A DNA stretch of 64,000 nucleotides, taken from positions 5,332,001 to 5,396,000 of the forward strand of contig NZ_CP013481.2 of NCBI RefSeq assembly GCF_001465595.2. Direction: 5' to 3'. The notes under the pieces are model-generated. The model did not search any database, had not been told where the DNA came from, and saw only the letters and a list, made by a program, of their open reading frames with translations. A program made the translations under genes and the position numbers. Shown one piece after another: positions 16,599 to 25,102 of this stretch. The DNA comes from Pandoraea apista (GTDB lineage: Bacteria > Pseudomonadota > Gammaproteobacteria > Burkholderiales > Burkholderiaceae). Numbering within the stretch: the first letter of the stretch is position 1; each line of letters opens with the position of its first letter.

Positions 16599-17669
16599 AT
16601 GACGGCATCTCACCACGATTTTGGCGCGACAGGGGCTAAAGCCACGGGCCGCTGGCGCATGCCGCCGGAGTGGCATCCGCACGCTGCCTGCTGGATGGCC
16701 TGGCCGAGCCACACGGTCGTGTCGGGTGCGCGACGGCATGAAGTGATTCCGGAACTCGGCGCCATCGCACACGCGATCGCGAAGTTCGAGCCGCTACGCG
16801 TTGCCGTCGCCCCTGCCGACATGGAGGAAGCACTGCGGTTTCTGCCCGTCAGCGCCACGCTCCACCTCATGCCCGTGGACGATCACTGGATGCGCGACAC
16901 CGGCCCGACCTTCGTGTTCGACGACGCCATGACGGCGCACGCGGTGCGCTGGAACTTCAACGGCTGGGGACAGAAGTTGCGGCCGATGCCCGACGCCGAT
17001 CCGCACGTGGCGGAACGTGTCGGCCGGGCGCTCGGCACCGGTAGCTCGTCAGTGCCGCTGGTGGCCGAAGGGGGCGCACTGCATGTGGATGGCGAAGGCA
17101 CGTTACTCGTCACGCAAACGTCAATACTCAACGACAACCGCAATCCCGGGATGACACGCCGTGAGGCCGAAGCGGTATTTCGTCACTGGCTGGGCGTGAC
17201 GCACATCGTGTGGCTGCCGGGCTCGTCGCTCGACGTGATCACCGACGGCCATGTCGACGGTTCCGCGTGCTTCGTGCGACCCGGTGTGCTGCTCGCTACT
17301 GGTGCGCAAGGCGACGACGAATGGGCGCGCGAAACACGGGAGAATCTTCGTGCGCTAAAACTCGCACGCGACGCCTGCGGAAGATCTTTCGAGATCGGAT
17401 TGCTGCCAACGCCCGACTTCGACGCCCTGCCCGCCAACGTGGCCGGCGATCCCGATTTCGCGCCGGTATATGTCAACTTCTATCTGCCTAACGAGGGCGT
17501 CGTGATGGCGGCGTTCGGCGATCCCGCGGCCGATGCGCATGCGCACGATATCGTGAAGCGTGCGTTCCCCGACCGCCATGTGGTGCAGTTACCGCTTCGC
17601 GGCATCGCGCGTCGCGGTGGCGGCATTCACTGCTGCACGCAGCAGCAGCCGGCCGCCGCACGGCGTTGA
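16599..17669 (+). CDS. aguA: Agmatine deiminase / peptidylarginine-deiminase family
   Basis: Hydrolyses agmatine to N-carbamoylputrescine and ammonia in the cytosol, on the route from arginine to putrescine. The 356-residue length fits. Family motifs are present: DDHWMRDTGPTFV, the segment VAEGGALHVDGEGT, LDVITDGHVDGSACFV with the catalytic His and Asp, and the C-terminal nucleophilic Cys in GGGIHCCTQQQP. No N-carbamoylputrescine amidase (AguB) gene is near, so the pathway's next step would be encoded elsewhere. Agmatine is the likely substrate; related bacterial proteins acting on other guanidines cannot be excluded. Confidence 0.9.
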   Translation: MTASHHDFGATGAKATGRWRMPPEWHPHAACWMAWPSHTVVSGARRHEVIPELGAIAHAIAKFEPLRVAVAPADMEEALRFLPVSATLHLMPVDDHWMRDTGPTFVFDDAMTAHAVRWNFNGWGQKLRPMPDADPHVAERVGRALGTGSSSVPLVAEGGALHVDGEGTLLVTQTSILNDNRNPGMTRREAEAVFRHWLGVTHIVWLPGSSLDVITDGHVDGSACFVRPGVLLATGAQGDDEWARETRENLRALKLARDACGRSFEIGLLPTPDFDALPANVAGDPDFAPVYVNFYLPNEGVVMAAFGDPAADAHAHDIVKRAFPDRHVVQLPLRGIARRGGGIHCCTQQQPAAARR

Positions 17670-17697
17670 GGAGGCGGGCCGGCCAACGCCGCCCGAC

Positions 17698-18783
17698 TTA
17701 GTTCGACGTCTCCCGACGCTTGCGAGAGGCCGGCGCCTTCGTCTTCGCCGTCGCCGTCTTCACCTTCGCCATCTTCCCCGCGCCTGCCGCCACGCTCGTC
17801 TTCGACTTCGCGGGCGCCTTCGCGGCGGTCTTACCGGCCGCCGTCTCGACACGCTTGCCCTCACCTGCCGACTTGCGCGCAGCGCGCTTCGGCGGCGCGA
17901 TCTCGGCGGGTGGCGATACCTTCACCGCAACCGACTTTCGACGCGATGTCTGCGGCGCTCCGGCGCCGAGCTGTGAGCGCACGCGCTGCTGCATGTCGGC
18001 AATGTCCGAATCGAGAATCAGACGCCCGCGCAGCTTCCCGTTCATCCGCTTGATGTAGGTGCGCGCCTCCTGCATGTGGAACTGCATGAGTTCTCGCACG
18101 CGTTGTACGTCGCCGGCGCGCGCGGCATCGGTAATCTCGCGATGGATATTGACGTTGGCCGTGCCGAACTTCTCATGCTCGCGGCGCGGTGTCTCGTTAC
18201 CGAACACGATCAACTGACGAATCATCTCGTTGACGAGTTCGCAGGTGAAACGCAGAAAGCTGTTGGGATTGGCGGCCGCGAGAATATCGTGAAAATCGAC
18301 ATCGGCCTGACGCTGACGCAGCAACTCGCGCCGATCGTGCGACGCCGGACTGCAACACGCCATGTTGTGTTCCAGTGCTTCGAAGTCGGCCTCGGTCAGA
18401 TGCGGCACTGCACCTGCGGCCAGTTCCGGTTCGAGCAACTGACGCACCGTGTAGATGTCGTCAATGCTCACTTCCTTGAAGAAGAGATAGTTTTGCATGA
18501 GCTGGAACGTGCGCTCGAGCGGCACCTCCACCACCATGCCGCCACCCGAAGGCCCGGTGCTCACCTTGATAAGCCCTTGCACCTCAAGCGACTTGAGTGC
18601 TTCCCGAATGGTGCTCTTCGACACCCCGAACATCTGCTGCAACTCCACCTCACGCGGCAAACGATCGCCGGGCAACAGGTTGCCCTCGGTAATCAAACGC
18701 TTGATGGCTTCGGCAACGAGATCGCCGCGTTTTTGCTGTTTGATTTCCAACGGCTCTCGCACCAGTTGCGCATCCAATGCCAT
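17698..18783 (-). CDS. FadR-subfamily GntR regulator with a Lys/Ala-rich C-terminal tail
   Basis: 361 residues. Residues about 15-85 are a GntR winged helix (KRGDLVAEAIKRLITEGNLLPGDRLPREVELQQMFGVSKSTIREALKSLEVQGLI); about 120-265 an FCD ligand-binding domain with the metal-binding-type His/Asp positions (DVDFHDILAAANPN, HREITDAARAGD, HMQEA). The last 85 or so residues (from about 275) are low-complexity, rich in Lys, Ala, Pro, Arg (KAPAKSKTSVAAGAGKMAK) and resemble histone H1-like or AlgR3-type tails. FCD regulators normally end near residue 240-260. GAGG precedes the ATG. Divergent from the ABC operon at 19058, which it probably represses through the dyad at 18882-18915; the inducer is unknown. 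Confidence 0.9.
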   Translation of the reverse strand: MALDAQLVREPLEIKQQKRGDLVAEAIKRLITEGNLLPGDRLPREVELQQMFGVSKSTIREALKSLEVQGLIKVSTGPSGGGMVVEVPLERTFQLMQNYLFFKEVSIDDIYTVRQLLEPELAAGAVPHLTEADFEALEHNMACCSPASHDRRELLRQRQADVDFHDILAAANPNSFLRFTCELVNEMIRQLIVFGNETPRREHEKFGTANVNIHREITDAARAGDVQRVRELMQFHMQEARTYIKRMNGKLRGRLILDSDIADMQQRVRSQLGAGAPQTSRRKSVAVKVSPPAEIAPPKRAARKSAGEGKRVETAAGKTAAKAPAKSKTSVAAGAGKMAKVKTATAKTKAPASRKRRETSN

Positions 18784-18849
18784 GTAGCGCCTCAAAAGGG
18801 TCTTTGTTCACTCGATTTTCGGAGCGTGCCGCCTCGGAATTTTTTCCGA

Positions 18850-18878
18850 TTGACACTCCAAAGCATTATACCTACGAT
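18850..18878 (+). promoter_or_regulatory. Sigma-70 promoter of the Liv-type operon
   Basis: TTGACA at 18850-18855 and TACGAT at 18873-18878 with a 17-base spacer. The -35 is perfect and the -10 is fair. Transcription would start near 18885, giving an untranslated leader of about 170 bases before the TTG start at 19058. Confidence 0.65.
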
Positions 18879-18881
18879 CAA

Positions 18882-18915
18882 ATCCATCCTATTTATCATT
18901 ATAAATATGACGGAT
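18882..18915. promoter_or_regulatory. Dyad-symmetric operator, probable FadR-family regulator site
   Basis: Centre near 18898.5. Inner arms TATTTAT (18890-18896) and ATAAATA (18901-18907) flank CATT, and outer arms ATCC (18882-18885) and GGAT (18912-18915) are placed symmetrically about the same centre. It sits immediately downstream of the -10 box at the expected transcription start, the place where a bound repressor blocks initiation, and between the regulator and the operon it faces. Confidence 0.65.
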
Positions 18916-19057
18916 AGGGATAAGGCCCCGGACGTTGCAATTCGTTACCGTCAGGTCGCTGCCCCGGATCGCTGTCTTCAGGCCCGGGGCCGGTCAGCAT
19001 GTGACGCGCTGCGCGTTGGCACCCCATGAACGATTGCTCTCTTCGCTGGAGACCCAA

Positions 19058-20263
19058 TTGAATCGTCGTGAACTGTTGAAGCTCGCCGCTGCGGCGTCTC
19101 TGCCTGGCTCCCTATTCTCCGCTCGCGACGTGTTCGCGCAAAGCACCGGCGCCATTCAATTGGCGTGTCCGGTGCCGATGTCGGGACCGTTCGCCGCCAA
19201 TGGCAAATTCGCCGATCTCGGCATGAAACTCATCGTCGAGCAGTACGGCAAAGTGCTGGGCCGCCCGCTCGCCTACACGACCCTCGACACGGAAGGCAAA
19301 CCCGCCACGGCCATCCGCCGCGTGCAGGAGATCGCCCAACAAAAGGGCGCACGTTTTTTCGCCGGCGGCATTCTGTCGTCAGAAGCCCTGGCGATGGGCA
19401 AGGAAGCCGAGAAGGCCGGCGGCATCTTCATCACCACGGCCGGCGCCGACGAAATCACGGGCAAGGACTGTAACAACGCCACGTTCCGCTGGTCGGTGCC
19501 GACCTTCGGCGCCATCGAGCAAACGGTGCGTCCGCTGATCGAATCGATGCCCAAGGCCAAGCGCTGGTACACGATCACGCCGCAATACGTGTTCGGCGAC
19601 GGCCTGCTCACTGCTGCGAAGAACATCTTCAAAGAGAAGGGCATCGAGCACGTTGGCAACAGCTATCACTCGCTATCGGAGAAAGAGTTCTCCGGCTATC
19701 TCACGAACGCGGCCGCCGCCAAGCCCGACGTGCTGCTGATCCTGAACTTCGGTTCGCAATCGTCCGACACGTTGCGTCAGGCGGTGAGCTTCGGCATGAA
19801 GAAGAACTGCACGATCCTGATGGCGTGGGCATCGGGTCTGGAGCAGTTCGAGACCCTGGGCGCCGACCTGTGCGAGGGGGTGTACTTCGGCGCGCAATAC
19901 TGGCACGCGGTGGCCTCGCCGCTGAACCTCGATCTGGTCAAGCGCACGCAAGACCGTTTCAAGCAGAACCCGAACTACAGTCTCGCAGGCTCGTACATCT
20001 GCACCAAGCTCATGCTCGACGCCATGGTCAAGGCGGGCAGCGCCGACCCGAAGGCGGTGATCGCTGCGATGGAAGGCATGAAGTACGATGGCCTCACAGG
20101 ACCGGAAGAGATTCGCAAGGGCGACCATCAGGTGCTCAAGAACTACTATCTGCTCAAGGGCAAGGCCAAGTCGAAGATGAAGAACGCCGACGACTACGCC
20201 GACATCGTCAGCGCCGGGAAATCGTTCCTGCCGCTCGATAAGACCGAGTGCAAGATGGTCTGA
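19058..20263 (+). CDS. Branched-chain-amino-acid-type ABC transporter substrate-binding protein
   Basis: Periplasmic binding protein of the LivJ/Peripla_BP_6 family, 401 residues from the TTG at 19058, which has GGAG at 6-nt spacing; the upstream open frame lacks signal character. A twin-arginine-like signal follows (NRRELLKLAAAASLPGSLFSARDVFAQ). The mature part begins IQLACPVPMSGPFAANGKFADLGMKL, typical of LivJ-like proteins, with FAGGILSSEALAMGKEAEKAGGIFIT lining the cleft. First gene of a seven-gene operon with LivHMGF, an amidohydrolase and an M81 peptidase. The ligand is probably not leucine but the substrate of those hydrolases, perhaps an N-carbamoyl or peptide-like compound; this is inference from context. 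Confidence 0.9.
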   Translation: MNRRELLKLAAAASLPGSLFSARDVFAQSTGAIQLACPVPMSGPFAANGKFADLGMKLIVEQYGKVLGRPLAYTTLDTEGKPATAIRRVQEIAQQKGARFFAGGILSSEALAMGKEAEKAGGIFITTAGADEITGKDCNNATFRWSVPTFGAIEQTVRPLIESMPKAKRWYTITPQYVFGDGLLTAAKNIFKEKGIEHVGNSYHSLSEKEFSGYLTNAAAAKPDVLLILNFGSQSSDTLRQAVSFGMKKNCTILMAWASGLEQFETLGADLCEGVYFGAQYWHAVASPLNLDLVKRTQDRFKQNPNYSLAGSYICTKLMLDAMVKAGSADPKAVIAAMEGMKYDGLTGPEEIRKGDHQVLKNYYLLKGKAKSKMKNADDYADIVSAGKSFLPLDKTECKMV

Positions 20264-20302
20264 CGACGACGGGCATCGCCGTCGCTGTCTGAAGTGTCGC
20301 TC

Positions 20303-20326
20303 GCGGGGACGCCTTGCCGTCCCCGC
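20303..20326 (+). promoter_or_regulatory. Intercistronic hairpin between binding-protein and permease genes
   Basis: Perfect 9-bp stem GCGGGGACG / CGTCCCCGC with a 6-nt loop, 40 bases after the binding-protein stop and 78 before livH, without a T-run. In many ABC operons such hairpins protect the upstream message and reduce read-through so that the binding protein is made in excess. Confidence 0.6.
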
Positions 20327-20403
20327 ATGTGTCGTCTGTGCCGCGCGGCGAAAGCCGGGCGGCGCACGGTGCTCCACGTCCACTCAAGCTCTCCGGGACG
20401 CGC

Positions 20404-21261
20404 ATGAACGTCTATTTGTTGCAAGTCATCAATGGCGTCGGGATCGGGATGTTGTACTTCCTGCTCGCCGTCGGCCTGTCGATCATCTTCGGCCTGCTGC
20501 GCTTTGTGAACTTCGCGCACGGCGCCTTCTATCTTCTCGGTGCTTATTTCTGCTATCAGGCGCTGCAATGGGGTCTGTCGTTCTGGCTCGCGCTGATCGT
20601 CTGTCCGATTGTCGTAGGCGCACTCGCGTGGATCGCCGAAAAAGTGCTGCTCTCGCATATCTACGAGAAGGCACACGAATTCCATATCCTCGTCACCGTC
20701 GGCCTTGCACTGGTCGTGCAGGAACTGGTCATCATCGTCTGGGGGCCGCTGGGCGATAACGTCGCGGTGCCCGAGGTGCTCGACGGCGTGGTGATGTGGG
20801 GCAGCTTCATCTATCCGAAATACCGGCTCTTTCTCATCGGCTTCACCGCCGTGTTCGCCGCTGTGCTGTGGTGGTTGCTCGAAGGCACGCGTCTGGGCAG
20901 CGCGGTACGCGCGGGCAGCGAATCGTCGGAAATGGTGTCGCTACTCGGTATCAACGTGTTCCGCGTGTTCAGTCTTGCCTTCGCGCTCGGTGCGGGCACG
21001 GCTGCACTCGCGGGTGTGCTGGCAGCCCCTGTGCGCGGCGTTGAACCGTTCATGGGCATCGAGGCGCTGGGCATTGCCTTCGTGGTGGTCGTCATCGGCG
21101 GCATGGGCAGTTTCGCCGGCGCGCTCGTGGGCGGTCTCGTGATCGGTATCGTGCAAAGTCTGATGAGCACGATCTGGCCGGAAGGCGCACGTCTGATGAT
21201 CTATGTGGCGATGGCAGCCGTGCTGCTCATGCGTCCGCACGGCCTGCTCGGGAGAGGATGA
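20404..21261 (+). CDS. livH: Branched-chain-type ABC transporter permease LivH
   Basis: Integral inner-membrane permease of 285 residues, about eight hydrophobic helices. The LivH family segment LSIIFGLLRFVNFAHGAFYLLGAY is at about residues 21-44, and the cytoplasmic loop that contacts the ATPases includes AVRAGSESSEMVSLLGINVFRVFSLAFALG. It overlaps livM by four bases, so the two subunits are translationally coupled. The ATG at 20404 begins a normal LivH N-terminus; a longer reading to 20314 would cross the intercistronic hairpin region and lacks family similarity. Confidence 0.93.
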   Translation: MNVYLLQVINGVGIGMLYFLLAVGLSIIFGLLRFVNFAHGAFYLLGAYFCYQALQWGLSFWLALIVCPIVVGALAWIAEKVLLSHIYEKAHEFHILVTVGLALVVQELVIIVWGPLGDNVAVPEVLDGVVMWGSFIYPKYRLFLIGFTAVFAAVLWWLLEGTRLGSAVRAGSESSEMVSLLGINVFRVFSLAFALGAGTAALAGVLAAPVRGVEPFMGIEALGIAFVVVVIGGMGSFAGALVGGLVIGIVQSLMSTIWPEGARLMIYVAMAAVLLMRPHGLLGRG

Positions 21262-22250
21262 TGCTGGTACGTTACCGTTTTTGGCTGCTCGCCGCCGCCG
21301 TCACGCTGATTCTGCCGGTCACGCTGTCGTCGGGCACGCTCGCGACCGAAGTACTCGTCTATGCGCTCGCCGTGCTCGGTTGCAATCTCCTGCTCGGCTA
21401 CACGGGGCTGCTCTCGTTCGGTCAAGGCATCTTCTTCGGCCTGGGCAGCTACACGCTGGGCATCATGCTCACGCGCACGGCGTTGCCCATGCCGCTCGCC
21501 ATTGTCATCTCGATCGTGCTGGGCGCCGTGATCGCCGCCGTGGTCGGCAGCTTTGCGATCCGGCAAAAGGGCACCTACTTCGTGATGCTGACCCTCGCCT
21601 GTGCGCAGATGTTCTACTTCCTCGCCTACACCGCGACGGAATGGACCGGCGGCGACAACGGTCTGCTCGACATTCCGCGCAAGTCGCTCGCGATCGGCGG
21701 CAAGACACTGATTCCGCTCGAGACACCGTGGCAGTACTACACCTTTGTCGCCGTCATTTTTCTGATCGTCTTTGCCGTGCTGCTGCGGGTGGCTGACTCG
21801 GTGTTCGGACGCACGCTACTCGCCATTCGCGACAACGAAACCCGTGCCGCCGCCATCGGCTATCACGTGAAGACGTTCAAGCTCGTGGCGTTCGCCATCT
21901 CGGGGGCGGTCACGGCGCTCGCCGGTGCACTGCATGCGCTGATGACGGGCATCGCGCCGCTATCCAACATCGAGTACCACACGAGCGAGATGATCCTCGT
22001 GATGACGGTCATCGGCGGCACGGGCAACCTGTTCGCATCGGTGTTGGGCGCAGCGTTCTACGTGCTTGCCGCCGACTGGCTCTCCACGCTCTGGCCGCGC
22101 TGGCTGCTATTGCTCGGTCTGTTGCTCATTGCCGTGAGTCTGTTTATGCACCGCGGCCTGTGGGGCGTGGGGGAATCGCTGTGGTACCGGATCACCGGTA
22201 AGCGCGGCAACGCCAACGGCAAACTGGATACGCAGGGAGATGCAACATGA
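21258..22250 (+). CDS. livM: Branched-chain-type ABC transporter permease LivM
   Basis: Second permease subunit, 330 residues, with about nine to ten hydrophobic segments. LivM features are LLGYTGLLSFGQGIFFGLGSY near residues 38-58 and the coupling loop RTLLAIRDNETRAAAIGYHVKTFKLVAFAISG. ATG lies within the end of livH (two successive ATG codons at 21258 and 21261), and its own end overlaps livG by four bases. Forms the membrane channel with LivH. Confidence 0.93.
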   Translation: MMLVRYRFWLLAAAVTLILPVTLSSGTLATEVLVYALAVLGCNLLLGYTGLLSFGQGIFFGLGSYTLGIMLTRTALPMPLAIVISIVLGAVIAAVVGSFAIRQKGTYFVMLTLACAQMFYFLAYTATEWTGGDNGLLDIPRKSLAIGGKTLIPLETPWQYYTFVAVIFLIVFAVLLRVADSVFGRTLLAIRDNETRAAAIGYHVKTFKLVAFAISGAVTALAGALHALMTGIAPLSNIEYHTSEMILVMTVIGGTGNLFASVLGAAFYVLAADWLSTLWPRWLLLLGLLLIAVSLFMHRGLWGVGESLWYRITGKRGNANGKLDTQGDAT

Positions 22251-23023
22251 GCAACGCCCCTAACGTGCTTATCGAAGCCAGCGGCGTCGTCAAACGCTAT
22301 GGCAAGTTCACCGCGTTGCACGGCGTGGATTTGCGCGTGGCGCCACGCACTGTGCACTCCGTCATCGGCCCGAACGGCGCCGGCAAGACCACGCTGTTTC
22401 ACATGCTCACCGGCACGGTGCCGGTCTCGGGCGGGCGCATCGTGTTCGACGGCCACGACGTGACGACCGAAGCCGATTACCGGCGTGTGCAGCGCGGCAT
22501 TGCCCGTTCGTTTCAGGTCACGGCGCTCTTCCAGAACCTCTCCGTACGCGAGAATCTGCGCCTCGCCGCACTGGGGGTCACGCCGCGTCACGCGCTCTCG
22601 TGCTGGCGCAAGGCCGACGGCCCGCGCGCGTGCGCCGCCGTCGTCGACGATGTGCTCACACGGCTCGCCCTCACGCGTCACGCCGACACCGCTGCGGGTG
22701 CGCTTTCGCACGGACAGCAACGCCGCCTCGAAGTCGGCATGGCGCTCGCGGCGCGTCCCAAGGCGATTTTTCTCGACGAACCGACGTCCGGCATGGGCAT
22801 CGACGATCTCGACGATATGAAGCAGCTCATTCGCGGCCTGCGCGACGACCACACGGTGGTGCTCATCGAGCACAACATGAACATCGTGATGGACATCTCC
22901 GACACGATCACCGTCATGCAGCAAGGCCGCGTGCTGGTCGAAGGCAAGCCGGACGCGATCCGTGCCGACGATCGCGTGCGCGCCGCCTATCTCGGCAACA
23001 TGATTACCGGAGGCCGCGCATGA
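22247..23023 (+). CDS. livG: ABC transporter ATP-binding protein LivG
   Basis: ATPase subunit, 258 residues. Walker A GPNGAGKTT near residues 42-50, the ABC signature LSHGQQRRLEVGMALA near 155, Walker B KAIFLDEPTSGM and the switch His in VVLIEHNMN. LivG-type features include the longer insertion between Walker A and the signature. It overlaps livM at its start and livF at its end by four bases, as is usual for the livHMGF order. Confidence 0.94.
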   Translation: MSNAPNVLIEASGVVKRYGKFTALHGVDLRVAPRTVHSVIGPNGAGKTTLFHMLTGTVPVSGGRIVFDGHDVTTEADYRRVQRGIARSFQVTALFQNLSVRENLRLAALGVTPRHALSCWRKADGPRACAAVVDDVLTRLALTRHADTAAGALSHGQQRRLEVGMALAARPKAIFLDEPTSGMGIDDLDDMKQLIRGLRDDHTVVLIEHNMNIVMDISDTITVMQQGRVLVEGKPDAIRADDRVRAAYLGNMITGGRA

Positions 23024-23721
23024 TTCTCGACGTCTCAGGCGTTCACAGTTATTACGGCAAGAGCCACATTCTGCAAGGCGTGACGTTAAGTGTCGGCGAC
23101 GGCGAACTCGTCACGCTGCTAGGCCGCAACGGCGCGGGCAAATCGACCACGCTCAAGACAATCGCGGGTGTGGTGACACCGAGGGCAGGCAGCATTGCTT
23201 TCCTGGGCAAGCCTGTTGCCGGACAACCCGCGCACCGGATCGCGGCAAAGGGCGTGTGCTTCGTGCCCGAGCATCGCGGCATCTTCAAATTGCTCACGGT
23301 CGAAGAGAATCTCAAGCTCGGCGCGCGACGCGATTCGCCGTGGCAGCTCGCCGACATCTACCGCATCTTTCCGCGCCTTCAGGAGCGCCGCAAGAACGGC
23401 GGCGCGCAACTGTCCGGCGGCGAACAGCAGATGCTCGCGATCGGCCGGGCGCTGATGAACCATCCGCGCCTGCTCATGCTCGACGAGCCGGTCGAAGGTC
23501 TGGCGCCGGTGATCGTCGAGGAAATCGTGGCGCAATTGAAACTCATCAAGCAGGCGGGCGTGGCCATCCTGCTCGTCGAACAGAATCTGGAAGTCTGCAC
23601 GCAGCTCGCCGACCGGCATTACATTGTCGAGCAGGGCGTGATCGTGTACGGCGCGGATAACGCTGCGTTTCTCGCCGACGAGGTGGTCAAGGACCGCTAT
23701 CTCGGCGTGGGCGTGGCGTGA
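23020..23721 (+). CDS. livF: ABC transporter ATP-binding protein LivF
   Basis: Second ATPase subunit, 233 residues, the common LivF length. Walker A GRNGAGKST at about residues 36-44, the LivF segment CFVPEHRGIFKLLTVEENL, signature LSGGEQQMLAIGRALM, Walker B LLMLDEPVEGL and switch His replaced by Gln-containing LLVEQNLEV as in other LivF proteins. The ATG at 23020 overlaps the livG stop. About 115 bases separate it from the amidohydrolase gene; I see no terminator in this gap, so the operon probably continues. Confidence 0.94.
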   Translation: MILDVSGVHSYYGKSHILQGVTLSVGDGELVTLLGRNGAGKSTTLKTIAGVVTPRAGSIAFLGKPVAGQPAHRIAAKGVCFVPEHRGIFKLLTVEENLKLGARRDSPWQLADIYRIFPRLQERRKNGGAQLSGGEQQMLAIGRALMNHPRLLMLDEPVEGLAPVIVEEIVAQLKLIKQAGVAILLVEQNLEVCTQLADRHYIVEQGVIVYGADNAAFLADEVVKDRYLGVGVA

Positions 23722-23839
23722 GCCTTTCGCCGCTCATTCTCCCGACGCGCCTCGTCAAGCCGCTAGGCGAGCGCGCCATTCTGCCAATGCATGCGTCGTA
23801 CGTGAACTACGCCGCGCATGCCCTGAAGGACTCGTGAAC

Positions 23840-25102
23840 ATGGAACGTCTCGATCAACCGGCTGCCGCAGTGCGCGTCGACGGCGCGCGCCTGTGGAATA
23901 GCCTCATGCAACTCGCACAAATCGGCGCGACCGCGAAGGGCGGCGTCTGCCGCCTGGCGCTGACCGATCTCGACCGGCAGGGCCGCGATCTGTTCGTGGC
24001 GTGGGCGAAGGAGATCGGCTGCACGGTGCGTATCGACGCAATCGGCAACATCTTCGCGCGCCGCGCCGGACGTAACGACACCTTGCCTCCCGTTATGACC
24101 GGCAGTCATATCGACACCCAGCCAACCGGCGGCAAGTTCGACGGCAACTACGGTGTGCTCGCCGGGCTGGAAGTGCTGCGCACGTTGAACGACAACGCTA
24201 TCGTGACCGAAGCGCCGCTCGAGGTCGCGGTGTGGACCAACGAGGAAGGGTCGCGCTTCGTGCCCGTGATGATGGGCTCGGGTGTCTACGCCGGCGCCTT
24301 CACGCTCGATCACGCGCTCGCACAGAAGGACCACGACGGCGTGAGTGTCGCCGAGGCCTTGCGCAACATCGGCTATGCCGGGACCGAGCCGGCCGTGGGT
24401 CGTCCGGGGGCCGTCGGTGCGTATTTCGAAGCACACATCGAACAGGGGCCGGTGCTCGAAGCTCATGGGACGACCATCGGCGTCGTGCAAGGCGCGTTGG
24501 GACAACGCTGGTACGACGTCACTGTCACCGGCATGGAGGCGCACGCGGGCCCCACCCCGATGGAACTGCGCCGCGACGCGCTGCTCGCCGCCGCACAACT
24601 GATTCAGGCGGTGAATCGCATCGCCTGCGAACACGCGCCGCATGCGCGCGGCACGGTCGGCTGGGTCGACAACTATCCGAATTCGCGCAACGTCATTCCG
24701 GGACGCGTCAAACTCTCCGTCGATCTGCGCGCGGCCGACGACGCCACGCTCGACGCCCTGAACGCCAAACTGCGCGCCGAATGCGCCGCGCTGAGCACCA
24801 GGGGCATCGACATCGCCATCGAGCAGGTCGTGTACTTTCCGCCGCAGCCTTTTGCGCCTGAACTCGTTGACGCGATTCGCGACGGCGCGAAGGCGCTCGG
24901 CCTGTCGTCGATGGATGCCATCAGCGGCGCCGGGCACGATGCGGTGTATCTCGCGCGCGTAGCGCCGACGGCCATGATCTTCGTGCCGTGCAAGGACGGC
25001 ATCAGCCACAACGAAATCGAAGACGCCGATCCGGCGCATCTCGAAGCCGGTTGCAACGTGCTGCTGCAAGCCATGCTGCAACGCGCGGGAGGTGCCGCAT
25101 GA
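23840..25102 (+). CDS. M20-family Zn-dependent hydrolase (allantoate / N-carbamoyl-L-amino-acid amidohydrolase type)
   Basis: Cytosolic binuclear metal hydrolase, 420 residues. Motifs of the HyuC/AllC group are visible: TGSHIDTQPTGGKFDGNYGVLAGLEVLRTLND with the first metal His and bridging Asp, VWTNEEGSRFVPVMMGSGVY with the EE pair, EAHIEQGPVLE with a metal His, and GMEAHAGPTPMELRRDAL in the dimerisation domain; the last metal His is in DGISHNEIEDAD. Such enzymes remove a carbamoyl or ureido group. ATG at 23840 is spaced 9 bases from AGGA; GTG at 23834 is an alternative. The stop overlaps the ATG of the M81 gene, so the two are coupled. Exact substrate unknown. Confidence 0.9.
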   Translation: MERLDQPAAAVRVDGARLWNSLMQLAQIGATAKGGVCRLALTDLDRQGRDLFVAWAKEIGCTVRIDAIGNIFARRAGRNDTLPPVMTGSHIDTQPTGGKFDGNYGVLAGLEVLRTLNDNAIVTEAPLEVAVWTNEEGSRFVPVMMGSGVYAGAFTLDHALAQKDHDGVSVAEALRNIGYAGTEPAVGRPGAVGAYFEAHIEQGPVLEAHGTTIGVVQGALGQRWYDVTVTGMEAHAGPTPMELRRDALLAAAQLIQAVNRIACEHAPHARGTVGWVDNYPNSRNVIPGRVKLSVDLRAADDATLDALNAKLRAECAALSTRGIDIAIEQVVYFPPQPFAPELVDAIRDGAKALGLSSMDAISGAGHDAVYLARVAPTAMIFVPCKDGISHNEIEDADPAHLEAGCNVLLQAMLQRAGGAA

